This document shows, piece after piece, positions 11,840-23,634 of a stretch of DNA of 64,000 bases (its first letter is position 1; each line of letters opens with the position of its first letter). The stretch covers positions 128,135,444 through 128,199,443 of the forward strand of contig NC_135719.1 of the NCBI RefSeq assembly GCF_964656455.1, read 5' to 3'. The position numbers and the translations under genes were made by a program. Below the pieces are notes generated by a model. That model did not search any database and had not been told where the DNA came from. It saw nothing but the letters and a program-made list of their open reading frames with translations. The stretch is from Halichoerus grypus. Lineage: Eukaryota; Chordata; Mammalia; Carnivora; Phocidae.

Positions 11840-12026
11840 AAAATATTTTTTTGAGATAGAGCACATGGGTTTAGGGGAGGGGCAGAGGGAGAGGGAGAGA
11901 GAATCTTAAGCAGGCTCCATGCCCAGTGTAAGCCTGATGCGGGCTCTATCTCACGACCCTGAAATCATGACCTGAGCCAAAATCAAGAGTTGGAAGCTTA
12001 ATGGATTGAATTACCCAGGCACCCCC
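11840..12026 (-). mobile_element. CanSINE, antisense, older copy
   Basis: GAGATAGAGCACATGGG, GGGGCAGAGGGAGAGGGAGAG, GAAATCATGACCTGAGCC and ACCCAGGCACCCCC mark a diverged antisense CanSINE. TTTACTTTTTA occurs at 11829-11839 and 12034-12044, a probable duplication displaced a few bases from the element. Confidence 0.88.
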
Positions 12027-12044
12027 AACATAGTTTACTTTTTA

Positions 12045-12087
12045 TGTTTTTAGAGAGAGAGAGAGCATAAAATAGTTTACTTTTAAG
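12045..12087 (-). mobile_element. Possible remnant of a second insertion beside the older CanSINE
   Basis: ATAGTTTACTTTT occurs at 12030 and again near 12071, bracketing TTTTTAGAGAGAGAGAGAG. This looks like the tail of a severely truncated antisense CanSINE with its own duplication. A local slippage duplication is an alternative. Confidence 0.35.
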
Positions 12088-12089
12088 AG

Positions 12090-13517
12090 CAAAGCCCACA
12101 GACATCATTTTGAGTCTAAGCTTGAAATGTACCCAGAGTCACAAGCTTCTACTCTGTGGTCTCATTGTCCTCCCAGGCTCCATGGACCACACATATGTGC
12201 TGGGAAGTGGGCATGACCATCTCATATAGTCATGTGAGAATTGCCACATGGGCAGATGGTTGAGTTTTAGTGGCTGTAGAAACTTTGCAGTTTGCTCCTC
12301 CTGAGGTTGAGTGTTCAGCCTTGTGTTAATGCAGATTGGGGCCATTTTCCCCCCATGTAGAATATATAACCAGTGGCTATGTTTTAATGTGTCTCTTGGC
12401 TCCCTTTGGCTTTCACATCCTTAATGCAAGTTGCAGTAACTCAGCTGAGTTTCCTGATTCTTGTTGCAGGAGTGTAATGTAAAGAGGCATGCTCTTTGAG
12501 AACTCTAAGACCCGAAACTAAGGGAATACTGTTTCCCTTTGTTAATTACTGCACATACAGGATGTCTCTGGTACGTGACAAACAGCAGGTGCTCAATAAA
12601 TGTTGCATTAATAAAGCACATTGTGTGTGCATATGCTTTCATGTTTTGTATGGATACATATGTGTCGGCGTTAATGTGCTCATCAACACATGCGATGGAT
12701 GGATGCAGGTTCCCAGGAATGTGAGTTTAGTAATATCTGTTTAATAATTTAACCAGTGTGTCAGATATGACTTGGACTGCAGTGGCAGGGGCCACCACTG
12801 GAAAGGCCTTCTCTCTTTTAATGGAAAAAGTGGCATGTTTATTGTGGGGCAGTTTTCACTGAACCTGTGTCAAGCGCATATGTATTCCACCTGGTTTGAT
12901 CTAGTTGAAGACAGACTGGAAAGACTTCCTTGTTTGTTCACAAACCACTGGTTTCCTGTAACAGTTACGGGCAGCAGCCTGCCTGGGACCACGTAAATGC
13001 TTGTACAGTGGCTGTTTGAGACAGACATGTGGTTGTCACTGGAGATGGAGAGGCCCCATTAGCTTGTGTGGATTCCCTGGAGAAGACGAGGCTCACGAGA
13101 TAATTGTCCTCGGATATCAGAAGAGCTGCCATGAAGAGGAGGGAGTAGATACCGAGTGGGAGGGTTGAGAGATCAGAGCTACAGAGAAAGAATCCTGATG
13201 CTTAGAGCTGTTGGACCATGCCTCCCCCCATCCCTGGAGGGGGTGCAGTGGGTGCTGCTGTGTACGTAGGGGCCTTCAAACCAAGGACGCCATGCTTCTG
13301 GGGGTCTCAGCCTGTAGGGCCACCCTTATGTTTGATCATGTTCACCCTTTGCCTTTCAGGGGGTAGGGGTGGGAAGATGACTGTCTAGATCACTGGCCTT
13401 AAAAATGGGGCACATGAAAGACCATTCTTTGGGGATATGGGAAAGAAATAATGAAATATATAGCTAACTTATTTGCAAATTATTCATAAATAAATATACA
13501 TCTTTTGGAAGAACACA
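12090..13517. other. Intronic sequence; small MIR/L2 3' fragment near 12568
   Basis: CAGGTGCTCAATAAATGTTG at about 12586-12605 is typical of MIR or L2 3' ends. Otherwise nothing recognised. Confidence 0.45.
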
Positions 13518-13520
13518 CTA

Positions 13521-13523
<3 letters not shown>

Positions 13524-13566
<43 letters not shown>
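13524..13566 (+). repeat. (ATTT)n microsatellite, about 10 units
   Basis: An uninterrupted ATTT/TTTA run of about 42 nt grown from the tail of the adjoining antisense CanSINE. Likely length-polymorphic. Confidence 0.93.
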
Positions 13567-13568
<2 letters not shown>

Positions 13569-13734
13569 AATGTTTTATTTATTTATTCATGAAAGTCAGA
13601 GAGAGAGAGAGGCAGAGGGAGAAGCAGGCTCCCCGCCTAGCAGGGAGCCCGATGCGGGACTCGATCCCAGGACCCTGGGATCATGACCTGAGCCGAAGGC
13701 AGACGCTTAACCATCTGAGCCACACAGGCGCCCC
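13530..13734 (-). mobile_element. CanSINE, antisense
   Basis: GTCAGAGAGAGAGAGAGG, the CCCGATGCGGGACTCGATCC core and GCCACACAGGCGCCCC are present. The flank CTAAAATTATTT is at 13518-13529 and 13734-13745, giving an 11-12-bp target-site duplication. Confidence 0.96.
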
Positions 13735-14204
13735 TAAAATTATTTTTTTTAATAGGGAGTTTGTTCAGAAGGGTTTGGAGGCCACTGATCAATACTCAAG
13801 TTTATGTTGATCTCTCTTTAGTTGATTATAGTTACTTTTGGCCTCCTGTTACAATTCCTCACCCCCGGGGGGCTTGCAGCTTTCAGGTGGAGGCTGGTGC
13901 CGGTGGCATGTGTATCGGGCTCTTCTCCTATGTCTTCAGCCCTGTGTGTGGTGGTTTTGGTTGACCTGGCCGGGAGGTCTTGGAGGGCCCCATGGGAACA
14001 TACTCTGGTCATACCTCTTTCCTCCAGAGGCTTCACTGTTTGGAATTACTAATACTATCTCAGAACTCCTTTCATCATAAAATCATGGCATTTGCTGGGG
14101 CAATTTTAGGTTGTGGAAGAGAACAAGATCTTCGAGGTGTCTTCAAGCATTTGCAAAGGAGTTCTTGATGTATAATCATCTATTTCTTGGAATAGGTCAT
14201 CTGT

Positions 14205-14800
14205 TTACTGGAATAAGTACATTCTTCTGTCATCCATGGAGGGAGTATCTGTTATGTACTGGCGAGATCCTGCCTGCGTGGAGCTTGTGGTCTAGTTGGG
14301 AAGCCTGTCAAGCCAAGTGCAGCATGCATTAGAGCAGGTAGGATGTTAGGAGAGCAGCTCAAAAGGGAGTGTCCCACCCAATTTGGGGTGGGAGGACATT
14401 TCACACTTGGACTTGGAAGATTTATTTGGTAGACTGGGGGGAAAGGGCATTTCAGGGCAGCCCTGTGAGCCTGTAGTTTGCAGTAGTAAATGCGGCTGGA
14501 TTGAAGGATTGAGGCCAATTGGAAAGTACTTAGGGGGGTTAGGCAGGGTGGGTCTCAGTGCCTTGTGAGGATTTGGGACATTTTTTTCCCCTGCAGTTGG
14601 GGGCTATTGGAAGTTTTTCAGTTGAGTAATAACAGATCTGAATTTTGGGGAGATGGCTCCTAGGGGCAGTTTGCATGATGGATTGGCTGGTGATTGGAAG
14701 GCTTAAAGCAGAGAGGCCAGGTAGAGGCTATTGTGTGGTTTTGTTGACAGAGAGTCTGTACTGGAGGAGTAGAGATGGAAGAAGGGTCAACTGCAGAGAT
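14205..14800 (-). mobile_element. L2 LINE relic, antisense
   Basis: Antisense L2 landmarks occur in order: a TGGAGCTTGTGGTCTAGT-like block, GGGCATTTCAGGGCAG, GGGGGCTATTGGAAG, AACAGATCTGA, and AGAGGCTATTGTG. The segment is diverged but colinear for about 600 bp. Confidence 0.65.
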
Positions 14801-14844
14801 GTTAAGGAGAGGAAGTTAATAATTTGCAAGGTAGTGACTTTGAG

Positions 14845-15045
14845 TGGTGTTGGACTTGGGCTGCCTGGCTCTGCCACATGCTAGCTGTGCAAACTTGGAC
14901 AAAGGACAAATTCTCCATCTGTGAAATGGGTGTAATAACAGTGCCACCATTTAGGATTGCTATAAAGTTTAAATGAATAGCACACATAAAATGCTTAGAA
15001 CAATACTTGGCACATAGTAAGCATTCAGTGAATATTAGCCATTAT
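14845..15045 (+). mobile_element. MIR SINE relic, sense
   Basis: GCCTGGCTCTGCCACATGCT, TCTCCATCTGTGAAATGGG, TTGGCACATAGTAAGCATTC and a TGAATATTAGCCATTAT end follow the sense MIR order. Confidence 0.88.
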
Positions 15046-15069
15046 CACTAATTAGTATCAATTACTCTT

Positions 15070-15266
15070 TTTTTAAAGATTTTTTATTTATTTGAGAGAG
15101 TGAGAGCAGAGAAAGTGAAAACACACTGGGGGGAGGGGCAGAGGGAGAGGGAGAAGCAGGCTCCCCACTGAGCAGGGAGCCCAATGCAGGGCTTGATCCC
15201 AGGACCCTGGGATCATGACCTGAGTGGAAGGCAGACTCTTAACCAACTGAGCCCCCCAGGCATCCC
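15070..15266 (-). mobile_element. CanSINE, antisense
   Basis: TTTAAAGATTTTTTATTTATT tail, GAGAAGCAGGCTCC, CCCAGGACCCTGGGATCATG and GCCCCCCAGGCATCCC. A 12-bp duplication with one mismatch flanks it (15058-15069 and 15267-15278). Confidence 0.96.
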
Positions 15267-15279
15267 TCAATTATTCTTG

Positions 15280-16780
15280 AAAAGGGGAAGGAGGAACTTC
15301 AATGACATTCTCTTCTGGTTGTAGGTATAACTAGGGCAAGAAAGTCAGTGCAAGGAGCAGATCTGGAGTGAAGGCAAGAGAGGGGTAATAATCAATTTTG
15401 GTTTGTCCACACTCCACCTTTTCTTTTGACTCTGTAAGATACTTGCAAGAAGATGTGCAGAGACAGGTGGGGGCAATGGTGGTGCTGGAGGGAGGATGGG
15501 GTTGGGCACAGACATCAGGGTTGTTGTAGGGGGTGTGGGAAGGCTTGCACACACATGAGGCTGTCTAGGCAAAGAGTATAATTGAGAGGTGAAGAAGGTG
15601 CAGAACTTTTGGGAATCTTAATATTTAGATAGTAGAAAAAAAGGAAGCTGTGAACTTGATGAAAGCAGATGACCGGAGATGTAGAAGGAAACTAGGAATA
15701 AAGGAAAGTTCCTTAAAATTCTTCACTGCTCAATAAATGACCTGGTTGAAGTTGGGGCACCCATTTGAATGTAATAGAATAGTATCGAAAGATTGGGTAG
15801 TTTAGTTTCAAAGACTATTCACATTGGCCTTTCTTCTACCTTCAGTCTAGTGTGTTCTGTTCATTTGAGAAAATTTCTATGAACAGAAAGTGAAGTCTCA
15901 TATAGAGATGATGAAACTAAGCGTTTTGGATGTTTTGCTCATGATGGAGTTTCTGGCTCCTAGAACATCAGAATCTCATGGGAATCAAGGACTCAACAAT
16001 CTGAAAGAAACAAACCCAATGAAAAAGAAGTGACTTGCCTAAGATTAGCCAGTTGGTGTTCTTATTTGTGCTTTGTATTTGAGACCATATGAGTTACACA
16101 TGAAATGCCTTGTCTATGTTTTTCTTGGAGTTGGGCATCGAGCTCTAGAGGATACCAGCAAGGCGCTCAGTTCAAAGCCACACACCTTCTCCTGGGATTG
16201 GGTGAGAGATCCTCTAACTCTGGTCCCTGGAAGCTGAAAGAGCAAGATACCCCACAAATGGGGGCTTCAGAAGCCCCTGGCTCGGCAGCCAGTGATGTAA
16301 ATGCTGGTAATTAATTCACTTGTGGTTTCTCTACCTCTGCCAGGGGTGGGGTGTTTGGAAAGGAAGCGAAATCATTTCTTAAGGAAATTGATGCTCAGTT
16401 CTAGTTGCCTGCTTGCTGCCTTTCTCCTGTCTCTGACTCTCCAGGGCTGGGAGTGGGTGCTGTGTCCGTTCTCCGAATGCTTGCTGTGCATCACAGTTTT
16501 CCAGGAATTTCAGGACACAGGAATTTTCACCCAGCTGTGTTGTGTGTTGATGTTCAGCAATCTGAAGTTGCTTATCCAGCGTAAGTCAGAATGGGGAGCC
16601 TAAGGAGGAGGGGGAACGCCTTCGAACATTTTTCTAAGCAGAAGAAATTGAGGTGTTAGGGGCCCAGCTGGTGTGTGATGGGAACCAAGAAATGGAGCCT
16701 GCGTGAGCGTGCTTGCTCACATGAGATCTCTTGCTGATGATGTTATTCCAAACGCACTTCTTCCCACACCCTTCCACAAT
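15280..16780. other. Intronic sequence, nothing recognised
   Basis: No repeats or exon-like segments that I can name. Confidence 0.45.
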
Positions 16781-16782
16781 AA

Positions 16783-16860
16783 TGAACACTTACTGAGGAC
16801 CTACTGTGTGTCAGGGGAAGCATGGGGTAGAGCAGTGAACAAGACAGGCATGCCTTCATG
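16783..16860 (-). mobile_element. L2 3'-end fragment, antisense
   Basis: ATGAACACTTACTGAGGACCT, CTACTGTGTGTCAGG, AGCAGTGAACAAGACAG and TGCCTTCATG match the antisense L2 3' end. Confidence 0.7.
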
Positions 16861-17150
16861 CTGCCTAATTTGCCAAGCAATGATCACGTGATGGATGCTT
16901 TGAAAGGGGAAGCATAGTGTCACAGTGCTCTGTGTCTTCAGGGGTCCCTCTTCAAGCCTGGCAGAGCAAAGACTCTGAAGTTCAAGGGTGTGCTTAAGAC
17001 CCTCCAAGGAATCACAGGAGGCCCAGGGCTTTTTCTGGACCCTGTTCTCAGGCTAGAGGTGAGGATTTGGGGATAGGATCTCTGTCTAAAAGAAGCTCTG
17101 TGTGGAGAAGGTGAAGATGAAAGACTGCTAGGACAAGAAAGTCAGGAAGT

Positions 17151-17349
17151 AGGACACCTGGGTGGCTCAGTTGGGTGGCTCAGTCAGTTAAGCATCTGCC
17201 TTCAGCTCAGGTCATGATCCCGGGGTCCTGGGATCCAGTTTTGTATCACGCTCCCTGCTCGACGGGGAGCCTGCTTCTCCCTCTGCTGTTCCCCCTGCTC
17301 GTGCTCTCTCTCTCTGGCAAATAAGTAAATAAAATCTTAAAAAAAAAAA
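17151..17349 (+). mobile_element. CanSINE, sense, with internal duplication of the box A region
   Basis: The head reads CACCTGGGTGGCTCAGTT and then repeats GGGTGGCTCAGTCAG, an internal duplication of about 12 bp. Core, CT tract and poly-A tail follow. The flanks match as a 16-bp duplication with one mismatch (17135-17150 and 17350-17365). Confidence 0.96.
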
Positions 17350-17690
17350 AAGAAAGTCAGGGAGTGTCATTAGCTGTCAGTCCAAAGACACTTGTTCCCC
17401 AAATAGTCGCACAGCGTGAGGGCCCCCCAAAGCATTTCCACACAGCTGCCTTTCCCCTTAGCGTTTTCTTGAGCCTGCCCTCCCAGGCGCTCCTGCCTGG
17501 TATGTGTGTTTTCCTGGTAGGTGGAGAGGAATATGGGGGGTTGCTCTGGTCAATCCACACTCCCCAGTTATTGTTACCAGGGACATTTATATTCCAGAAC
17601 ATGTAAACAACTCTCAGTACTTGGAGGAGTACAGTCTGAGGCTGGGAATCCACTTGATCCTAAGTGCCCTATGCTTCCTGGGTTTTAGGC

Positions 17691-17788
17691 TAACATTTAT
17701 TGAACAGTTACTATGTTTCAGGCACAGTGTGAGTAGCTTTATCTTTTGTCCCGGTTTGACTGATGAGGAGACTGGAGCACAGAGACTT
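17691..17788 (-). mobile_element. MIR fragment, antisense
   Basis: TAACATTTATTGAACAGTTA, CTATGTTTCAGGCACAGTG and TGATGAGGAGACTGGAGCAC follow the antisense MIR order. Confidence 0.7.
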
Positions 17789-17950
17789 TCCCCATCAACC
17801 CTCTGCGACAGACACGCAAATGGACTAGAATGAAGTTCTACCATTCTTCAGGAAAACAAGAGAAATAAACATAATGTAGGAAGTTTATTGTAAAGTCACA
17901 CTTTTTTTTAACTTTGAGATTATGCCTTTTTAAGAAAATGTGGTAATACA

Positions 17951-18175
17951 GAGGCACCTGGGTGGTTCAGTTGGTTAAGTTTCTGACTCTTGATTTCAGC
18001 TTGGGCCATGATCTCAGGGTCGTGGGGTTGAGCCCTGCTTTGGGCTCCGTGCTTAGTGTGGAGTTTGCTTGAGATTGTTCCCCTCTGCCTCTGCCCCTCC
18101 CCGCGCTTGCACGCTCTCTCTCTCTCAAAATAAATAAATAAAATCTAAAAAAAAAAAAAAAAAATGGAAAGAAAA
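17951..18175 (+). mobile_element. CanSINE, sense, older subtype
   Basis: GAGGCACCTGGGTGGTTCAG head, GGGCCATGATCTCAGGGTC core and GCGCTTGCACGCTCTCTC tract, then AAATAAATAAAATC and poly-A. A perfect 19-bp duplication lies at 17932-17950 and 18176-18194. The body differs from the younger copies in the window. Confidence 0.97.
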
Positions 18176-18194
18176 AAGAAAATGTGGTAATACA

Positions 18195-20032
18195 AAGCAT
18201 CAGTTTGGGATTTTTGCTTTTTTTTGACAAAATAAAAATATAGTCATCCTATGTTAGTTTCCAAAATTACTAAATTGCTTGAAATATATTATAGGAAAAT
18301 AAAATCTATTAGTGTGACAATTATTATTGCAGGCCATAGGTGGGTCCCCTGCTACTTTCCTCCTATGAATAAAGTATTTGTATAATTTTATTCACTTTTT
18401 ATTCTGATCTTTTATCAGAAAAAACAACTGCAACTGGAATGGACCTCTGAGATCATATAATTTATTTTTCTTTAGCATTTATTAAGATGTTTTGATTGCA
18501 CAGTTTGATCTTGAGGCATTTTAACTCTATGTTAAATGTGTAGTCAGGATTATACAAACACTGAAACATTTTTATCAAAAGAGCATTTTTTGGAGGCAAA
18601 TGGTGTGGGGCTCGTATGATCCTTCAATCCACTTTTTCTTCTGCATACTTAAACCATTTCTTATTTTTCCAATTCATATTTATTTTACTGAATTAGTTTT
18701 AACCAGACCAATTCTGCTCCATGTGTCTTCTACAATGCAGATTTGATTCATTGATCAGTTATTTTTTTGTGTGCCTATCAAATTTTACCTATATAGTTTC
18801 TGCCATTGTGAATGTTCTTTTGTGGTCATTATTTCTACCGCATCTAATTTTCTCCCATCAAATTTGCCAGTCTAAATTTTGTCAAGAATGTTTCATTCTT
18901 CCTTCAGTTTTTTAGTCAATAACAAATTTTACCATGTGCATTTTTAGCTGCTGTCAGTTCTATTTTGTGTTGATTTTTTCCCTGACAGGTCTGATTTTTT
19001 TTTTCCAGGTCAATTTTTACAGTTCAAAGACTCACATCTTCCTACAACTAAAGTCAGCCTCTTTCCTAATGATTTTTTTTTTTTAAAGTAGGTCTAAAAC
19101 ATACTTGAGGGGTCAAAAATCCAGGGTCCAAATATCCTGTGTCGCTGAAAGAGACCAGTGATCCAGAAGGATTAAGAAATCCACCGAAGGTCATACATCA
19201 AGTTTAGCATATACAACTCCACTAGTTCAGTGAAGGGCAGAGTCTGAATGTAAGGTTGGGACGAGCTTGATGGTGTCTTTCCTCTTCCTCCCCTCTCAGT
19301 CCCTCTTCTGAGCCTAATAGAACTTCCACTGACCTGCCTCCCTGAGAAATGGCATCTGGGGCCACAGCTCGAAGCTTCTTGGCTTCTCCCTGCTTTCCAG
19401 TGAGGCCCGCCTTGAGCTGTGTGTGCACTGGGGTGGCATGATTTACAAACAAGCAGGACCAAAAAGGAAAAATCCTCTCTTGTGGAGAATTAGGTCAGTG
19501 GCAGAGTTGGGGAGGGGAGGGAATCCAGACCTGGTTCTGCGATGTTTCAGTTTATCCCCACTTGCCTGAAGCAGTCAGGGCAGAGGCCCACAGTGCTGTT
19601 GGGAAGCAGACATCTGGGCTTGGGGGCGAGGAGTGGGGGTCAGCACTCATGCATGTGTTCTTGTGCCGATGCGTGTGAACATGAACGCGGTCTGGTTTCC
19701 AGCCCCTCGGAACTCCCCCCTCTCTCGCTGTGTTTGTCTGGATTACTCTAAGGGGGATATTAGTGTTGTCTAATAACGGCCTCAGATTTATCTAGGGATT
19801 TGTGTGATTAATTCTCAAGCAAAGTACAGTGGATAGATTAGAGCTCAGCCTGTGTGGTGGGTCTATGCCCCTTCTAATTGGTTTTGGGGGAGGCTTTCCT
19901 CTCCCCTCCTTGTTGTCCTGATTGTTGAAGGCTCTAGCATTTAGGCCCCCACCGTAGGGTAGTGGAAACCATTTTCCACCGCTACAAAGCATGAGTGAGT
20001 GTCTGGGAAGACAGTGGAATCTCCAAATTCAT
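18195..20032. other. AT-rich intronic sequence, nothing recognised
   Basis: The part from 18195 to 19100 is strongly AT-rich and may contain old LINE material I cannot assign. The part from 19140 to 20030 is more balanced and shows no exon-like segment. Confidence 0.45.
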
Positions 20033-20046
20033 GCTCTTGTTCCTTT

Positions 20047-20220
20047 TTTTTTTTTTTTTTTTTTTAGTTTTGATTTATTTGACAGAGAGAGAGAGAGAAA
20101 GAACAAGCAGGGGGAGCAGCAGAAGGAGAGGGAGAAGTAGGCTCCCTGCTCAGCCAGGACCCTGGGATCATGACCTGAGCCGAAGGCAGACGCTTAACCG
20201 ACTGAGCCACCCAGGCATCA
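20047..20220 (-). mobile_element. CanSINE, antisense, with internal deletion
   Basis: A T-run of about 20, GACAGAGAGAGAGAGAG, GGGAGAAGTAGGCTCCC, ACCCTGGGATCATGACC and GAGCCACCCAGGCATCA. About 25 bp normally between the GCTCCCTGCTCAG block and the CCAGGACCC block is missing. Flanks GCTCTTGTTCCTTT are at 20033-20046 and 20221-20234. Confidence 0.96.
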
Positions 20221-20534
20221 GCTCTTGTTCCTTTATGAAAGCTGCACAGACGTGGCCACTTGCTTTTCTGTCCCAGTTGCCACCGCTGTCTTCTTAGTGC
20301 CGGACTGTTGTCCCAGCCCCCCTGTCAGGGCACTGGTGGCGCAGTGGGAACGGCACAGTGGGAACAGAGGTGAACTGCGATGCGGATGACCTGAATTCTG
20401 GTTTTAGTGTCAATGTTGTCCAGCTGGGATGGACATGTCAATGACCTGGTCTTGGGTCTGTGTCTCTTACCTGAGCCTCAAAGGATCCTGTGCCACTTTA
20501 TCGCACGGATCACAGTTACGATGAAATAACCAAT

Positions 20535-20690
20535 TATCCGGTTATTTGTGGCCCATCTCCCCAGCTAGACCTGAAGCTCCAAGAGTGCAAGCCCCCGCTC
20601 TGTCTTGTTCACCTGCCATCTCCCCAGTGCCCAGCACAGTCCCTCAGACACGGGTATGTGCTTTGGATATGTGTCAGTGGAATGAACTTA
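20535..20690 (+). mobile_element. L2 3'-end relic, sense
   Basis: CTAGACCTGAAGCTCCAAGAG, CTGTCTTGTTCACCTGCC and CCCCAGTGCCCAGCACAG are the typical L2 3' terminal order, ending TGGAATGAAC. Confidence 0.8.
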
Positions 20691-21495
20691 CAAAACATTC
20701 TGCTTGACACCGTAGAGTTCTTCCACTTCTGAAATTCTCTGCGTCTCTCCTACTCTGTTTTCTCTGAAACAATCACGTAAACAGCCCCTTTTTGGTGTTC
20801 TTACCGCTTTTTGAACTGTGGTAACATGGAAGTTATACGATGAAAAATGGTGATGAATAATAATAATTTAACTCAAAAGGCACATTACTGATAGATAAAA
20901 TATGAAATTCCTTCTAGGAACTCCCCCTCTGCTTGCTTGATCTCTGTGGTTCCTGGCCGTGGAATGCCACCCTGCCTGGCCTCCTGCGTTCCTTCTGCTG
21001 GGGCCTGCAGGATCTTGTTGAACCCTTCAGAATAGGGCTGCCACTAATTAGTAGGCTACAGGCATGGTTCTCAGACTCAAAAAATGATTCTTTTAGGTGC
21101 AGAGCAGACACTGTACTAATTTCACATCACAACACACCCTGCTTTTCCAGGGAAGAAGTCAACCTTGCTAATTTTCTGAAAATGAGAGACAGGAGAGCGT
21201 TTAAGGGAAAGCAAAAGAGTTGATGGGGCTTAGTAGTGAGGCTTAGGGCTATTTGCTTTTTCTGAGGTTCCCAAGTCACTAGAAACTCCATTTCTCAGGG
21301 GAGGAACCCTTGGGAAAGCATTTAGTTGAAAGTCTCCAGCTAATGAGCCAATATGTGACCCCCTCCTGAAGCCCATGGCAGACACTGAAGCCCAGGTAAT
21401 GACACAGTCATTACCCCCTTTTCTTTCTAAACACATATGCGGCCTCAGACTCTTTTTTTTAACACATTACTTCAAAAATGTCACCAAAGAAAATG
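20691..21495. other. Intronic sequence, nothing recognised
   Basis: Unique-looking sequence with no nameable repeat. Confidence 0.45.
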
Positions 21496-21496
21496 G

Positions 21497-21662
21497 AATG
21501 AATGTGTGCTGAGCATTAGGCATTTTAGATACATTTGCCTGTTTTGATCCTCCTGACAAATATGAAATTGATATAATAACCCCCATTTTACAGATGAAGT
21601 TTAAGCAACTTATACAAGGTCATAATAGCAAGGCTGGAATTTGAGCTCAAAGCTTACGTGCC
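21497..21662 (-). mobile_element. MIR SINE relic, antisense
   Basis: GCTGAGCATTAGGCATTTTAG, CCCATTTTACAGATGAAG, AAGGTCATAATAGCAAGGCT and GAATTTGAGCTCAAAGC follow the antisense MIR order. Confidence 0.8.
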
Positions 21663-21904
21663 GCCATGCCTCCTGGGGAGCCCCACCCTCAGGGGTGTCC
21701 ATCTGACCACTGGCCAGTTATGATGAAATGTTCTCTCCACTTAATTGTTGCTGTCCATCCTCTGGGGACCACTTGAAGGTTTCTCCAGCAAACAACTTTG
21801 AAGCATTCTCTGTCAACTCTAAATCCCGTATTAGCGCTGAGTGCAATAATAGGCCATATTGGGCTCCCCTATCATGTTTATCTACTCTCTTGACTTATTA
21901 GATT

Positions 21905-22008
21905 TACTACTAACTGCATCCAGGGCAGTTGTTTTTTGAGTCTCCAGTGCCTAAGTCGGTGTCTGGCCTGTATCAGTGGTCAATAAATGTTAGCTATTTT
22001 GAATTGAA
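21905..22008 (+). mobile_element. L2 3'-end fragment, sense
   Basis: CCAGGGCAGTTGTTTTTTGAG, GTCTCCAGTGCCTAAG and GTCAATAAATGTTAGC resemble the last 100 bases of L2. Confidence 0.6.
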
Positions 22009-22484
22009 CCCGACACAGGGCTCGCTATGGGAACAGAAGGGGTGAGGATAAAGGCTTATGGCAAATTAAAGCCTTCCCAGCTGTTATGAGAACCTCACAG
22101 CCAGCCTTTTTCAAACTGTATTCCATGAGATGTTACTAGGTATTTTACGGAGGGAGAAGTGTCCGATGTTCAAAAACTTGTAAACATGCATACTGTATCC
22201 CCTCTTGGACTTCACAGAGTGTGTTAGTGTAGGTTAGGCTTTCTGAAGTCTTGCCATAGAGAAACTTGTTTATTTTTGTTTAATTCACGTGTTTCTAAAT
22301 TTATTACTTGACCACAATTTTTTGTCCTTGTTGTTGGCAAGGAACTCCTATTCACATTTTGCTGGATGTTGTATCTTTGTGGAATTCTGTTTTGGATATG
22401 TTACCTCAACTTATAATCCTTTCTCTGAAATATGGGTTGTGATGTCATGGATACTCTAATATATTTAATGACCCTTCTTTCTTT

Positions 22485-23490
22485 TTTTAATTCAAGTATA
22501 ATTAATATACACTGTTATATTAGTTTCAAGTGTACAATATACTGATTCACAATTCTATATATTTCTCAGTGCTTATCAGGATAAGTGTATTCTTAATCCC
22601 TTTAATGTATTTCACCCTTCCCCCCACACACCTTCCCTCCAGCAACCACCAGTTCCCTGTATTTAAGAGTGGTTTTTTTGTGTGTCTTTGTTTGTTTTGT
22701 TTTTTAATTCCTCATATGAGTGAAATCATATGGTATTTGTCTTTCTCTGACTTATTTCACTTAGCATTATACACTCTAGGTCTATCCATGTCACAAGCAG
22801 CAAGATCTTGTTCTTTTTTATGGCTGAGTAATATTCCATTGTGTATATATACCGCATCTTCTTTATCTATTCATCTATCGATGGACACTTGGGATTGCTT
22901 CTATCTTTTGGCCATTATAAATAATGCTGCAGTAAACATAGGAGAGCACATATCTTTTTGAATTGGTATTTTCATTTTCTTTGGGCATATACGCAGTAGT
23001 GGAATTACTGGATCATGTGGTAATTCTATTTTTCATTTTTTGAGGAACCTCCATACTGTTTTCCGTAGTTTGTTTTCCTGCACCAGTTTGCATTCCCACC
23101 AACAGTGCATGAGGTTTCCTTTTTCTCCACATCCCTGCCAACACTTGCTATTTCTTGTCCTTTTGATTCTAGCCATCCTGACAGGTGTAAGGTGGTTTTT
23201 CATTGTGCTTTTGATTTGCATTTCCCTGATGATTAGTGATGCTGATCGTCTTTTCATGTGTCATTGGCCATGTATCTGTATGTTTTCTTTGGAAAAACAT
23301 CTATCCAGGTCTTTTGTCTGTTTTTTAATTGGATTGTTTATTTTTTTTTACTTTTATTTTTTTGTATTGAGTTGTATAAGTTCTTTATATATTTTGGATA
23401 TTAACCCATTCTTGGATCTATCATTTGTAAATATCTTCTCCCATTCAGTAAGTTGTCTTTTTGGGTTTTTTTGATGGTGTCCTTAGCTAA
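22485..23490 (-). mobile_element. LINE-1 3' fragment, antisense, with ORF2 C-terminal relic
   Basis: On the minus strand, 23257-23033 encodes peptide resembling the end of L1 ORF2p, with motifs [32 protein letters not shown] and KTVWRFLKK. The + strand shows the reverse complements of familiar L1 blocks, such as GAGTAATATTCCATTGTGTA near 22826 and ATTCCCACCAACAGTGCATG near 23093. The coding frame is broken by stops and frameshifts, so it is an inactive 5'-truncated copy. Its T-rich, L1-3'-UTR-like end is at about 22485. No clear target-site duplication was found. Confidence 0.92.
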
Positions 23491-23634
23491 TGACCATCAT
23501 TTCTTGCCACTGGAATTGGCAAGCCCACACCAGTTTCTTGAAATCTGCCCTATGCCCCCAGGATCTAGATTTGGGTGGTTGACAATCAAGGGAAGAAATA
23601 ATTGGGAATGGATGGATGGTGTCTGAGAAAGAAA

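Noticed and set aside
22100..22260. TTTTTCAAACTGTATTCCATGAG, resembling the end of an old DNA transposon
   Set aside because: Too diverged to assign a family or boundaries.
23033..23257. Minus-strand frame with clear protein similarity
   Set aside because: It is the C-terminal relic of L1 ORF2, not a host gene; reported as part of the LINE-1 fragment.
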